From positions 5,806,024-5,870,023 of the forward strand of contig JASSKH010000001.1 of the NCBI GenBank assembly GCA_031763025.1: DNA of 64,000 bases, given 5' to 3'. The translations under genes were made by a program, and so were the position numbers. Shown here piece by piece: positions 9,736 to 20,926 of this stretch; the stretch's first letter is position 1, and each line of letters starts with the position of its first letter. Source of the stretch: Macrocystis pyrifera. Taxonomy: Eukaryota > Sar > Phaeophyceae > Laminariales > Laminariaceae. Under the pieces are notes generated by a model that saw only the letters and a list, made by a program, of their open reading frames with translations, was not told the DNA's origin and did not search any database.

Positions 9736-11098
9736 AGCTCCCTCATGCGTGGTATTGTGCGCAACGTTGACGAGTCCCGCGGCGCCGAATTAGCTGGCTC
9801 TGCCGACTTGAATACGTCCCCGTAGCCAATTTTAGTGTTTCGCTTGCGTGTCTTCTGTAATCGCCGGGGCTGGGTTTGGTATCGTGTCACTGTTCGTGTG
9901 GCTTCTTTGTTCTGTTGTGCTGTAGATGTACTGTTTGTTTGGCTTTTCACGAACTCTCCAGTCGTTTCCCTGCTTTCACGGCAGCAGGCTGCTGAATTAT
10001 TGCGCCGATTGGGCTAACGGTTGGATTAATTTCTACCTCCTTGCCATTCGGTCCGCGTCTCTTGCGTTCCGTATCTACGATTGTTTTCGCCCCCTCTTCG
10101 AGAGCGGTGGAAACGCTCGTTCGCGTTTCGATTCCTTCAGTCGAACGAGTCTTTCTTGTTGCTTTTCTTGTATCCGTTGGCCCCTATTTGGTTTTCCCGA
10201 GGCCATGTTCGTGAGCCTTTTATACGCATTGTACAGGTTGCCTTAGGTTTAGGTCTGACCGCATTTGCCGTTCATGCGTTCCCCCCCTCCGCCTCCTTAA
10301 CATCCCCAAGCAGGCCGAGGTGATAGATTTTCGTTCTTCCGCGACCGTTTGCATCCCGCCCTCTCCCGCGCGGTATTGCAGAGTGTTGTCAGGTTCAGAT
10401 TGGGTAGTAGGCGATTGGTTAACCTTTTACCAATAACCCGACGGACTCAGACCTTAACAATAGGCCGTAACGATGTCTGTGCATTGTATGTTTTGTGTTC
10501 TAGCCCGCTCAGTGTCGGCGGAATCTCGCACGCGTCCTTTCCGCCCTCTTCAATAGGATCGGGTCTTGACTGTCTTCGGTTTTCCCATTGCGTGATTTCC
10601 TGTTTTCCGACACTCTTCTCACTATTCGAGTGAGATCCTTCGCCCCAGCACTTGTTTCTGTTGCGTTAGCCCCCCGTTCGTCTTAATTCTCGAAACACCC
10701 CGCGCCTTCGCAGTGGGTAGTTTAACGGTTATTTTTTTTGTTTTTTTTTGTGCTTGTGTCTCGCTCTCAGGTTAGCTTATGCCGCTCCTGGCTACGCGAG
10801 CCACACCGCTTCCTCGAGTGTAAGTCCTCGATTTAGCTTCCGGGTAGTTCTGGCTTGTTTTGCCTGATTCCGCGTGTCCGCACTTTCGGACTTGTTGTTG
10901 TTTGATTTGCAATGTCCACGTGCAATCGGCTACCGCCTTGCAAGTTAGAGATGTGGGAGTGGATTGCGAGGCGCCGCATCTTCGATTCATTCTCCGCATT
11001 CTCCGGGTTGTTTTTGTTCATGCCTGAGGTTTCTATGAATCTGCATGTACGGCCCTTCAGGGTGGGCTAGTTTCATGATACTGTTTTGTATGAGGTTG
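9736..11098 (+). mobile_element. LTR-like tail of gypsy copy C, cut by copy B
   Basis: The region from 10500 (CCCGCTCAGTGTCGGCGG) and especially 10950-11098 (GCCGCATCTTCGATTCAT, GGGTGGGCTAG) aligns with the tails of copies A and B. The match ends at TGAGGTTGA (about 11098), where integrase sequence of copy B begins abruptly. Confidence 0.6.
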
Positions 11099-12095
11099 AT
11101 CGAGCGTGCTGGAGTTGCCGGCCACCAGGACTTGGCCCGCGATCACCTTGCATTTCGCGACGCACCGCCAGCAGCGCGCGTACGATATAGTTCGCGAACA
11201 CCACGCCCTCACTGTTGCTCGCGTGAATCGCCGCAACTCCGCCCTCTCCGACGCTCTGCGTCCGGTCCCCAAATTTGATGTTGGTGGTTGGGTGTGGGTG
11301 TACAGTACGGCGGCCACCATCCGCCAGGGCGCGAAACTCGACACGGACGCCAAGATCCTCAAGGCCAAACACTCACTCAACTGGACGGGCCCCTACAAAG
11401 TTCTCGCCGTTGGCCCCTGCTCCTCAGCGGACACCCCGGACGGATCTCCTCTCGGACCAAAGCTCCTGTATTTAGATCTTCCTTCCGATATGCCCGGCGC
11501 TGAGGCTCACCGGCGCGTATTAGTTCAACGCTGCAAGCCCTATGCCAACTCCCACGACCGTGGCGACATGCCGACGTATTTGCTGGCGGGGTCAACGCAA
11601 TACGTGCTCAACACCTTCTCCAAGAAATCCCCCTCGTACTACGTCACCGAGGACGACGTTTCGACCCCTCTTCAACGACTCGAAGTGGGAAAGATTACTG
11701 GACATCAATCGGTTAGAGGTCGAGGTGGCGTCATCGCGGTCATGTACGAGACGCACTGGACAGGACTATCCCGTTCGTCTTGGGAACGGGTGATGGACCT
11801 TCAGCGTTCTCGCCACGAAATATTGCCCTACTGGGCCGGCACCCCGAACCAACACCGCCAAACCAACCGCCTGTGCCGCCGAATGAGAATCGGCGCGGCA
11901 CAACGGGAGCGTTCTCGAAGTAACGGCGACCGGTTTCTGGCACCCGGCTATGGCTGCGTATCGCACGCCGATTGGCTTCGCCGATACCGCAACACTGTGC
12001 TTCCCAACGGGGCCCACTTTTGGTACCAGGTAAACGACCGTCGATGGCGGCTCGGGACAATTACCGCAACTACGCCAACGGATGGAGTGTATTAG
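11099..12095 (+). pseudogene. Gypsy copy B: integrase C-terminus, chromodomain-like and SH3/Tudor-like modules
   Basis: An uninterrupted 329-codon frame (11106-12095) holds the end of integrase (VREHHALTVARVNRRNS, then SLNWTGPYKVLAVGP). The chromodomain-like block (MYETHWTGLSRSSWER, HEILPYWAG) and the C-terminal barrel-like module (GAHFWYQVNDRRWRLGTI) follow. A TAG at about 12093 precedes VRFLDDPGPIKLPLP in a shifted frame. This is the least damaged copy of these modules in the window and helps define them. The catalytic core, RT, protease and NADAR parts are absent. Confidence 0.85.
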
Positions 12096-13110
12096 GTTCG
12101 ATTTTTGGACGACCCAGGACCGATCAAGCTTCCTCTTCCTCCGGCGCGCTACACGACTTCGACGAGAGCTGTACGAGGTTCTTGGCATCTGCAAATTCAG
12201 TTGGCTAGCGCGTTTGCACGGGGAGTCCAGCGAAACGTAGATGGATCTCCAGGTGCCGCCGTAGATAGCTGAATCTCGCCTGTTGACTGCACTCGATATT
12301 TATTTTTTTGTCGTTTTCGTGGACTTTGGGAGGTGGTTTTGTTCTGTCCGGCGTGTTCCTGGTTTGTTTTCTTTTTTTTGGGCTGGGTTGGGGATGCGTT
12401 TTGCGTACTTTGTCCTGCCTATCCCCCCCGCTTAGTGTCGGGGCTGGTCTAGGTAATCGGTCCACTCATTTGTGACCCAGGACGCGTTTCCAGAGTTGTG
12501 GGCTGGGTTTAGGTGGTTCTTGCCGTCTTCCGTGTTATTTTTCGTCTCGTTTTTGGCATTCACTTTTCGCTTTTCCATGCATCTTCCTCGCTTACCCTCC
12601 GGTGCGGGCGGCATGGCGATGGCTTTCATTGACGATTTTTTCCTGCCCCTTAAGGCTAGGTCTTCCTTTCCAATTGTTTTCCACGTACTTTGCCGGCTTC
12701 GTTGCCTTGCCGTTCAGAGGTGTGGGAGTGGGTTTTGAGGAGCCGCATCTTCGACTCATGTTCTAGTTTGTGGAATCGGAGTTTCCATGAATTTCCCTAG
12801 TTCTGCATATGCGGCTCATCAGAGTGGGCTAGTGTTATGATACTGCTTTGCATGAGGTTGAAAGCCCGGTAATTACCTGGGTTCAGGCACTAGGAACGCA
12901 TTTGCAGTACTTGGAAGGCGTATCTTGAGTGGAAAACCAGGGGGTTTTCAGAGACGCACGAGCTTGGTCTCAGTCTCCGCGTGCACGAAAGGAATAAAAC
13001 TGCTCTTCTTTATCTCTAAGCAAACATCACACGTGAGTACCAACGAGTACCGACTTAGTAGGCAAACCTGTCCAGGGATGCAAAGTTTCCCGCATGCTTG
13101 ATCTTAACAC
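12096..13110 (+). mobile_element. LTR-like tail of gypsy copy B
   Basis: Aligns block by block with 6850-7945. Shared features are a G-run followed by GTCCAGCG (12220 and 6880), GGTGCGGGCGGCATGGCGATGG (split over similar positions) and the GTGAGTACCAACGAGTACCG end region. No TSD recognised. Confidence 0.6.
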
Positions 13111-13496
13111 TCGTAGTGTTATGGTATCCCCTCTCCCCTGTTGCAGCGTTGTGGTTTGTAGCAATCGTCCTCTCATCATACCTGGCAGGCGTTATCGTCT
13201 GCTTTTCTGATGTGCGCCTCGCCCCTTCGTTCAGAAGACATCTGGCGAGGCAAACAGCGACTAATACAAGAGCTTGTAACATCGTCAAACACCTCGTGTG
13301 AGTGACCAGAACAGAGCCAAAGGCATCAACCTGCTACGGTCTACCTCTGGTATCACAGCAGACCTCGCACCCCGTGGCAACATTTTTTTCACCTTTTAGG
13401 TGTTGCTGCTGTAGAACGAGCATGCCGTTATTTATGCTGCGGTGTGTCGTAGATCGATATCGGGTACAACAACAGCGGTGTTGAGTGTAAGGCCGT

Positions 13497-13715
13497 ATGG
13501 ACGCAGTGTTTCGGAAAAGGGCGGAGTTGCGGCGGTTCACGCGAGCAACGGTGAGGGCGTGGTGTTCGCGGACGATATCGTGCGCGTGCTGCTGGCGGCC
13601 CGTCGCCAAGTCGCAGTAGGCTAGGTGGTCGCGGGCCAGACTCTGGTGGCCAGCGACTCCAGCACGCTCGAAAACTGTGAGAAGGAGGCGTGAAATCCAA
13701 AACCCATTTTGATTC
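13497..13715 (-). pseudogene. Inverted integrase fragment of the gypsy family
   Basis: On the minus strand, ERAGVAGHQSLARDHLAYCD and the following VREHHALTVARVNRRNS match copy A (5760-5910) almost base for base. Only this short slice of integrase is present. It lies beside an LTR end and a candidate primer-binding site in the same orientation. Confidence 0.85.
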
Positions 13716-13732
13716 CACGCGCAGATTCGTGT

Positions 13733-13748
13733 CCTGCCGTCGACGCCA
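13733..13748 (-). other. Candidate primer-binding site TGGCGTCGACGGCAGG
   Basis: On the minus strand this begins with TGG, as expected for pairing with a tRNA CCA end, and follows the LTR-like end (CTTGAACTTCACAA) at once. The same 16-mer occurs on the plus strand at 16535-16550 after CCTTAACAAA, another LTR-end-like sequence. Confidence 0.45.
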
Positions 13749-13769
13749 CTTGTGAAGTTCAAGGTTAGG

Positions 13770-14040
13770 AAGCTTCGTATCCCTTGCTAGGTTTGCCTAT
13801 TGAGCATGTGTACTCGTTGGTGCTCGTGTGTTCAATGCTTAGGGATATTAGAATAGCAGCTTTTGTTAATTTCGAATACGATGAGAGACAAAAAGCGAGG
13901 CTCGTGCCTCGCCGGAAAACCCCTTGTTTTTCATCTAAGATTCGCCTCCCACGTACTACAAATACGATCCCAATGCCTGAACCAGGGTAATTACCGGCCT
14001 CTCGGCCTTATTCAAACCAGTACCATAACATCGCGTAACA
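13770..14040 (-). mobile_element. LTR end fragment of the gypsy family, minus strand
   Basis: The reverse complement matches the end of the copy B tail: GGTAATTACC-GGGTTCAGGCA and AGGCAAACCTAGCAAGGGAT. With the PBS and integrase slice at 13.5-13.75 kb it forms one internally deleted minus-strand element. Confidence 0.75.
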
Positions 14041-15430
14041 ATCTGGTGTAGTTTAATTGCTTGATTGGTGTGATTTATGTAGCTGCGATTCATCTAGGGA
14101 GATCCCGGAGATAGTTATATCTCCCCGGATGTTGTGATTTATATTCAAATGGGATGCTTTTGGGGGTCCCAGAGCGAAGGGGACAAGGCATCCCCTTTTG
14201 CCTACACTCGACTCATAAATAATAAAAATAACACTTTTTTGGTGTACTTCGCGCTTCCATTCGCATACTATAGGAGGTATTTACAGTACAACAGTAGTGG
14301 GTTACTTTTTGTGCCAGAGCAAAATTGTCTACGCAGTACGAGTACTACTGTGTCTCGAATGGCAAAAAAAATGCATGCTATCGCAAGTCTTTTACAGCAG
14401 CGAAAGGCAAAAAACGGGCTTTTCTTCAGGTTTGGGGGGATAACCGTAGGACGCCGCCGGCAACAGTGGATCACTTTCTACTTTTCGCCTTTTTATTTGT
14501 TTGCGATCGTCATCGTATGTTTCCGTACTCGCATACCAGGTATTATAATACAATGGATAACCTGCCAGCGCACAGCGCTCATCCATCGTAACTACGAGAG
14601 ATTGGTACAGCATCGTACCACGTACGTACTTGCAAATTATTGCACATCGACACCCATCTGATCGTTTTCCGAGAAGATCTATATTTAGAAATTGATAAAG
14701 CACATGCCGGAGAGACATCATTTTTGGATAATAAGTGTACCGACGAAAACACCCTATTCAATTTTCGTTCTGCGCTAATACTCCTGAAGAGTACTATTGA
14801 AAATTGCATACTACTACTAAAAAAATGCATACGACTATCGTCGGTCTTTTACAACAACAGTAGTAGTTTGTTGATTACTTTCTACTTTTCGCCTTTATTT
14901 GTATTTTGCGATCCTCGTGGTACGTATGTTTCGGTACTCGCAAAAAGAATGACCCAAGATTGAATACTATCGTAGGTATTTTACAACAGCACAGAGCAGT
15001 TATTAATAGTTGATTACTTTCTACTTTTATTATTTTTTTAATAAATTTTGAAATACGTCAGCTGTGAGTTCGACTGACTAAATAGTTGATACTCAACTTT
15101 GCAAGCTGTATTTTGCGATCCTCTTGTCGTATGTTTCGGTACTCGCAAAAAAATAATAGCCCGGCAGTTGAAAAGACGTCAATCTGTCGAATGTGTGACA
15201 ACACACAACAAAATATGGGCTTTTTTCAGGTTTGGGAGGATTCCGTCGGACGCCGGCGGCAAGCTCTTGCCCCCCAGAGCATGCATCCACCTCAGATCAG
15301 TTCTCATTTCGCCAACAACTATTTCGCGGTACAGAGATCTCTAAGATCTTGTCAATCTGCGATTTACTTGTTGTAATAAACAACCGACATGTTTTGCTTT
15401 GGCCAAGAGAGCGTCGTCAACTTTCTGAAT
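14041..15430. repeat. Dispersed repeat cluster (family shared with 21.5-22.2 kb)
   Basis: The stretch 14225-14480 is the reverse complement of 21720-21905 (GTGGGTTACTTTTTGTG, CAGAGCAAAATT). GGGCTTTTTTCAGGTTTGGG with GACGCCGGCGGCAAG at 15215-15290 matches the inverted copies at 21645-21700 and 22070-22130. Field-like repeats of ACTTTCTACTTTTCGCCTTT occur at 14471, 14875 and 15011. Block 15045-15111 is a copy of the GTCAGCTGTGAGTTCGAC repeat. No gene. Confidence 0.7.
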
Positions 15431-15800
15431 GATTGTTGGAGATCTCTCCCCGTTCATGTTTTGTTTTTCATTGGCCAACAGTCTTGTATTTAGCCCTGCA
15501 GCCCCAATTACATCTCAATGACATCGGTCCCATTGCTGTGGTACTGGTGCGGGTGCTCGTGCCGTCTTCGTGTGCTGCTGCTGGATATATGTCCTCGCCG
15601 AGTACTATAATAAGTGGTACCGATAGTCAACAAGTAGACGCTCTGCCTGAGCCAAGCACAGCACTCTGGGGTTCCGTTTGTGCTGGTCCCGACTGGCCTC
15701 TCCCGTCACTCTCAACAACTCCACCTGCGACTTTCACCAAAAAAAGGCAAGCAAACTGAGAACAGCGCTCGAATGCACTTTATCGACGGCAATAACAATT

Positions 15801-15818
15801 TACTATGGTCCCCCGTAA
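15801..15818 (+). mobile_element. Right end of a TTACGGGGG-family MITE
   Basis: TACTATGGTCCCCCGTAA followed by TA matches the right terminus of the MITE family. The left half is not recognisable. Confidence 0.55.
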
Positions 15819-17165
15819 TAGCAGAACGTGGCTATCTGTTGTATTGGGGTTATCGGTTTCAATGAGAAAAAAATGTATCCCGCCAGGATTGGGACAGGAC
15901 GAGGCTGGTGGTGATCTTGGTCAAGGCGGGTTGGAGGATACCTTTCGATACGAGGCGGCGAACACAAAAGAGGAGGCTGTTACAGGTATTTTTTCTCTTC
16001 TTGTGGGTAGTTGGAGGCAAACTCACTTCACAGACAATGGCGGTACACTCCACACAGCGCTTCTGCGTTATTCCGGCGTGGAGACACTTCGTTACACCCC
16101 CATCTAGAATGACCCTTGTCTTTGACCAGCGCGTTGCTCGCAACGGCATACCCTTAACACCGGCGCACACCTAGGCCTGCATTTATGTGCATGCGCATTG
16201 GTGACATCTGTATTGAGCGTCGCCTGGACTCTCGTTTTCTTCCAGGCGCTCGGCCCTGACCCCCCCCCCCCCGACCCGAGCTTACTGCGTCTCGAAAGGG
16301 ATGCGTGGTCAATGGTCAAATGACTAAGGCAAGCAACAATTGAGTACGCCCCCCCTCCCCCACCCGAGCACGCCGTTTTTGGTAACCCCGTCGCCATCGA
16401 TATCACGCTGCGACGATAACAGTTTTGCCACGTAGATACCAGGGGGAAAACATGGTATTTTGCTTCGTCTGGGTAGTAGCTGATCGGTTAACATGTTACC
16501 AGTAGCCCAGCAAGGCTAATAATACCTTAACAAATGGCGTCGACGGCAGGGCATGAGTTTTGGAGTCGCAAGTTCGAATCTCACCACCCTCCCATTGTAA
16601 ACCTTTTTATAATTATGAAAAATTTGAACTTCCCCATATGTCGAGCATGAAGAATGCTTTCCCTCGGCTCCCGTAAAAATGCAACCGCCTGGCTTTGACA
16701 CATCGGCCCGTGCATCCGGTCCGGGCCTGAATACTAAAGGTCCGCCGTTCCGGGGGGGGGGGGGGGGTGTGTGTATGAGTCAGGGCGGATAGTAGGTGTG
16801 ACCGGTTGGCGTTCCACCAGTGGCCCGACAGACAAATACCTCAATAACAACACGTTTTACGTGCTTCGTACACTGCTGCACATACATTCAGCATGTCTCC
16901 CAGGATGGACTTGTTGCTCAGGCCGAGCTTTTGTTTTAGGTGACACCTTTTCTGTTTACGATATGCACGTTGTATGATAGTTTCTATGCTTCGATGTGGT
17001 GCGTTCAATGCCAGTTCAATTCCACCCCCTATATTCCCCCCCCTATAAATACCTCGTACTGCACGATCGATTACATACCATATTATGGTGTACTACTGTA
17101 CCGGTACGTACACAAAAATATTGCTAAATCACCACAGAAAAAAACATGAGGGTTTTGGATGTGTT
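15819..17165. other. Non-coding stretch with C/G homopolymers
   Basis: No supported gene. Block 16240-16350 contains a C15 run and the phrase GGGATGCGTGGTCAATGG, which recurs at 62660-62775. G16 lies at 16751-16766. A tRNA-like patch at 16471-16593 is listed separately. Confidence 0.5.
16471..16593 (+). repeat. tRNA-like or tRNA-derived patch
   Basis: TAGCTGATCGGTTAA resembles a pol III A box and AGTTCGAATCT a B box, about 85 bases apart. The acceptor and T stems do not pair properly, so this is not a functional tRNA. Part of it (GGGTAGTAG..GGTTAAC) is also seen at 10401-10440. It could be a decayed SINE head. Confidence 0.35.
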
Positions 17166-17330
17166 TTTTTTGGAGGTTTGTTATGGTATCTCCTCTCCCC
17201 TGTTGCGGCGTTATTATTTGCAGCAAGTGTCCTCTTGTTGCACCATTCAGGTGCATGGGTGCTTGGCGCATTGCCTCGCTCACGAAGAGCGGTGGGTGCA
17301 AGACCCAGAAGCCATGAGGCTGGAAAGAGA
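17166..17330 (+). repeat. Dispersed repeat shared with 13105-13270
   Basis: GTTATGGTATC-CCTCTCCCCTGTTGC followed by a G/T-rich stretch and CATTGCCTCGCTC is shared with 13115-13270 in the same orientation. Identity unknown. Confidence 0.6.
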
Positions 17331-17457
17331 AAGAAAAATATTCCCTAGGTTTACCTAGGGCTATCTAAAATCAAAATTAATTTCCTGTCCTAGCGCGAAA
17401 ATTGACCAAAGACGGTACACCAGCGCTTTTTTCCCAGTTTACGGTACAAAAAACTCA

Positions 17458-18015
17458 AACCAGGCAACCAGGGTACACCAAACCCAAGATAGATGACATT
17501 TTCTGTCAAGGTATACCCTTTTATGGCGGAACATCCATGTCCGTCCGTCTCACTTGCGAAAATGCCAAAAAACAGTACACCATCGTATTTTTTCCTGTTT
17601 ACAGTACGAAAAAGTAAAACGAGGCAGTAGTGGACAAACCTTGATAGTAGATCTTCCTGGGGTAACTAATTAGGCGCTCTGATTGGCTAGGGGTATGTTT
17701 TACGCGGCGCAATCAACTTTCGAGTATTTCCCAGCCACAGCACCCCGAGTCATCCCGAGCCAACCTAGAGTCTTCCCAAGCTCAGCATCCATGCCGGCCG
17801 AGCCAACCTAGAGTCTTAACAAGCACAGCATCCCAGCACTGGCCACTGGCATAGGGTTCGGGTTCGGGTTAGGGTTAGGGTTCGGGTCGGAGGGTCGGCT
17901 TCAGAACCCCCATAAAGATTTACTATCAAGGTCTGTCCACCCCTCAAACGAGGTGATCAGGGCACACCAAAATCAAGTTATATGACGTTTTCTGTCCAGG
18001 TATACCGTTTTCATG
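17458..18015 (+). repeat. Pair of ~70 bp direct repeats
   Basis: 17458-17525 and 17944-18015 share AGGGTACACCAAA, TGACATTTTCTGTC and AGGTATACC in the same order. The interval holds the telomere-like patch and an AT-rich spacer. Confidence 0.65.
17855..17895 (+). repeat. Interstitial telomere-like hexamers
   Basis: About six consecutive hexamers of the form (A/C)GGGTT, including two perfect AGGGTT units, lie between 17858 and 17890. TTAGGG-type repeats are the telomere repeat reported for brown algae. This one is short and degenerate. Confidence 0.6.
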
Positions 18016-18124
18016 CGAAAAATCAGTGTTCCGGGTACAGCATATATTTTCGAACAAAAACCGCGTTCGTCAGTAGAAGCTCCTTTTTGTACTCGTGTTC
18101 ATACGAACATACCAAGTACGAGTC

Positions 18125-18650
18125 AAGAAGACATTTTTTTTCGTTTCGTACGCGTGCGTGTACTCAGAACACGGTACCGCGGGCGAGCCCGGCGCCGCCG
18201 CGGCTGCCAGCGGGTGCTAGCAGGCAGAGGGGGTGTTGCAAGGAGCGCGGTCGCCGTTTGCATGGCTAGGCCTCGCGTGTGCCTCGAGACACGTAGGAAG
18301 CACGAATGGGCTCTGTCTGGCCTCCTTGTGAGGCTCCGCTTGTACCATGTACGAGATATAAGGGTCGTTATGATATGCGACATAATATTTAAGCAGAGCT
18401 TATTTTCGCGACCAAACTGCACTTCAAAGAGACTTCAATGCAGTGTGAGCACCGCCAACTTTGTCAAAGTGGCGAAGAAGGGCCACGGTGAGCACCGGGC
18501 TTCACGCGAGGCGGGCGACGGGGCTCACTGTGGCAGAGAGGGAGGAAAACTTTATCCGGACCGAATCGGTGGTGAGGTGGTCGCTAGACGGGCGGGCGAC
18601 GTACAAGGCTTAGAGGGAAGCTCGGCTATTCGTTTTTTTTTTCTTTTTGA
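18125..18650 (+). repeat. Unclassified ~525 bp repeat, copy 1
   Basis: It aligns with the reverse complement of 34845-35395 over most of its length. Examples are TGTACTC-GAACACGGT, GTGTGCCTCGAGACACG, GGTGAGCACCGGGCTTCACG and GACTGAATCGGTGG. The 351-codon open frame across it (18013-19068) has basic, low-sense composition and stops appear in copy 2, so it is not called as a gene. Confidence 0.75.
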
Positions 18651-18768
18651 CCGGTGGCACGTGTTCCAATCAGGCATACAATTATTACATGAGAGGAAAC
18701 AGGGTTTTTTCCCTCTCCGCGCTTTTTCGCATCGAACATGTTCATACGAATGGCCCGTAAAAATCGTG

Positions 18769-19110
18769 AACTCTCCGAATGTTCTACGTGTACAAGTACT
18801 TGTATTACAGAATGTGTGCATGTTTGATACGCGCAGTGCTGTCTTTTGCGTCGAGACGATGTCCGACGATGTGCGGCTTGAAGGAAGAGTTTCGTCATCC
18901 ATTGCCCATGAAAATCCCCGGCAGGACAGAGGGATAGTGTCTCTCCGAATGCTCTACGTGCACAGATACTCGTACCTGCGTTACAGGATGTGTGTAAGTT
19001 TTATACGTGCAGTGCTGTCTTTAGTGTCGAGACGATATCCGACAATGTGCGGCATGAAGGAAGAGTAGTTTCGTCATCCATCGCTCATAAAAATGCCCAG
19101 CAGGAGAGAA
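18769..19110 (+). repeat. Two ~172 bp tandem repeats
   Basis: The second unit starts near 18942. Both contain CTCTCCGAATG, CAGTGCTGTCTTT and TGAAGGAAGAG followed by TTTCGTCATCCAT. Confidence 0.85.
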
Positions 19111-19264
19111 GAAGAAGAAGGTGAAGGGAAAACATTATTTCCAATTAGTTCGAAGGAAAAAATAAGGTCGGCTGCGACAAGAGTTAGCGTCCCACGACAA
19201 CAATAATCGGCAAGAAGAACGCGAATTACGTACAACCCGCGGTGCCTCTTATTTGTAGTGCATA

Positions 19265-19800
19265 CGAACAAAATGACAAAATACGTGCTTCCTACGTACT
19301 TTTCTTGAGACTTGCACTAGACAGGACGATAACGGCCCAGGTCAACAACGGCCTACAACTCCACATCTACAACCTATACGGTACCCACCATTTCTTGTGC
19401 CAAAACCAAATTTGATAGTACCAAGACCAAAAGAAAAAGCGGAAATTCTATGGTACGAATACGTGCTTCCTACGTACTTTTCTTTATATTTACACTATAG
19501 GACGATAAGCAGCAATTTAGTGCCCACATTGAGGTCAGCGTCCCACGACAACAACCGACGACAAGAGCCTACAACAACAAAGGACGACAGACAACCTATC
19601 CTTCTAGCACCCTACACAGCTGGTCGAAACAAGACAGCAGTGATACTGACTTCTCCGTACCTACAACGTACGGTACCCACTATTTCTATTAATAGTACCA
19701 AAACCAAATATAATAGTACCAAAATCACAAGAAAAAGCGAGAATTCTATGGTACGAATACGTGCTTCCTACGTACTACCTACAGTAGGACGATAACGGTC
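19265..19800 (+). repeat. Three diverged copies of a ~90 bp repeat
   Basis: TACGTGCTTCCTACGTACT followed 25-35 bases later by AGGACGATAA occurs near 19283, 19460 and 19760. Two copies are preceded by AGAAAAAGCG and GAATTCTATGGTACG-like sequence. The spacers are CAA/ACA-rich. Confidence 0.7.
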
Positions 19801-19814
19801 CATGTCAACAACGG

Positions 19815-19925
19815 TGCTGCCGCTTAGCGGCCGGGGTCTCGATCGGACCCTCTCTGTGGTCCCATCTACTCGACATGCTGGCGCTTAGCGGACGGGGTCT
19901 CGATCGGACCCTCTCTGTGGTGCAC
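19815..19925 (+). repeat. Two-copy tandem repeat (~62 bp)
   Basis: CGCTTAGCGG followed by CGGGGTCTCGATCGGACC and CTCTCTGTGGT occurs twice in a row. Confidence 0.85.
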
Positions 19926-20599
19926 ATATTTGTTTTTGCCCTCCGGTTCCCCCTTGCGGATCTGGGCCGGACTTTTTTTTTTTCGGCGTACAGGAGCTCT
20001 GGGCCGTTTCCGCCCCCTGAGGAGACTGCGGGCGCTGCGGCGACTGCGTCTTCTGCATGGGTTCCAGCATGTCTGTGTCTACCTTCGAACATCTATGACC
20101 TTGCCTGTTCCCCAGGCACAAACGACAGCATACCGTAGTGCTAGTAGCTACCATGAGCGCGCAAGCCAAGAACGCTCGGAGATAATCGAGGCAACTAGAC
20201 AAGGACCGATCATGTCTCCGCCTTACCGAAGTCCTGACCACTACGGCGTGGGGAGCGCAGCTGTGCCCTGCCCACTCGAGTCCGACGTATCGCCGCCTCA
20301 AGCGTCTCACGTGTTCATCACATGTGTGTTGAAACGTTTTGATTTTTTGTGTGATATTGCTTCTCGATTAGGACTACCTGCCTTCTTCTTTGGGTATATG
20401 CACAAATCAGGTATACTTGATCCGTCTAAGCCAAAATCAGGTACATGCTAAAACCAAGTAAACCACGCGCGCCACGAGTGGTGTGATGTCCATGACCATC
20501 CCGTGAAAAAATAATGCGCCTAAAGCACTAAGCGTGCCACATGGCTTGCAAAATCTGAATCGTTTTGTTTCTCCAGGGTGTAGGTACCACGGGCTCCAC

Positions 20600-20926
20600 T
20601 TGGGCCTGCAGAGAGTCACTATTAATGTGCTTCGTTTGTTTTCGCCACGGCGGGAGCGCCAAGAGTATTTGCTCTGGCGTCCCCCCCGTTGACAGCTTTA
20701 AAGCTTCCAGACCGTCCTCGCGAAACCGCCTGCTCGACACGAAATTATCTTGCCGTACTAAACCTGAGACCACCTCGACGCGGGGTGGTGCAGACGAAAT
20801 GCCGTGTGGCCATGGTGCTGTAAAGGCTGCTGTGAACATAGAAAACAACAGAGTACACACAACTAACTGAAGCACATCGCACACCCCAAAGGAGAAAAAG
20901 TGAAACCAGCGTACGCATGTATGCAT
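20600..20926 (-). CDS. Possible first exon with signal peptide (unidentified gene)
   Basis: From an ATG at 20926 (minus) the frame gives a strongly hydrophobic start (LQLVVCTLLFSMFTAAFTA) resembling a signal peptide. A soluble stretch follows with VVSGLVRQDNFVSSRRF and LSTGGTPEQILLAL. The last words are faintly like the start of purple acid phosphatase FN3-like domains (TPEQ-hydrophobic-x-L). A donor could lie at about 20648. No matching downstream exon was found on the minus strand to 18 kb, so it may be an isolated fragment or chance. Confidence 0.25.

Noticed and set aside
18013..19068. Longest plus-strand frame in the middle region (351 codons)
   Set aside because: It runs across a dispersed repeat and a two-copy tandem duplication, is rich in Arg/Cys, has no motif, and the repeat's other copy does not keep the frame.
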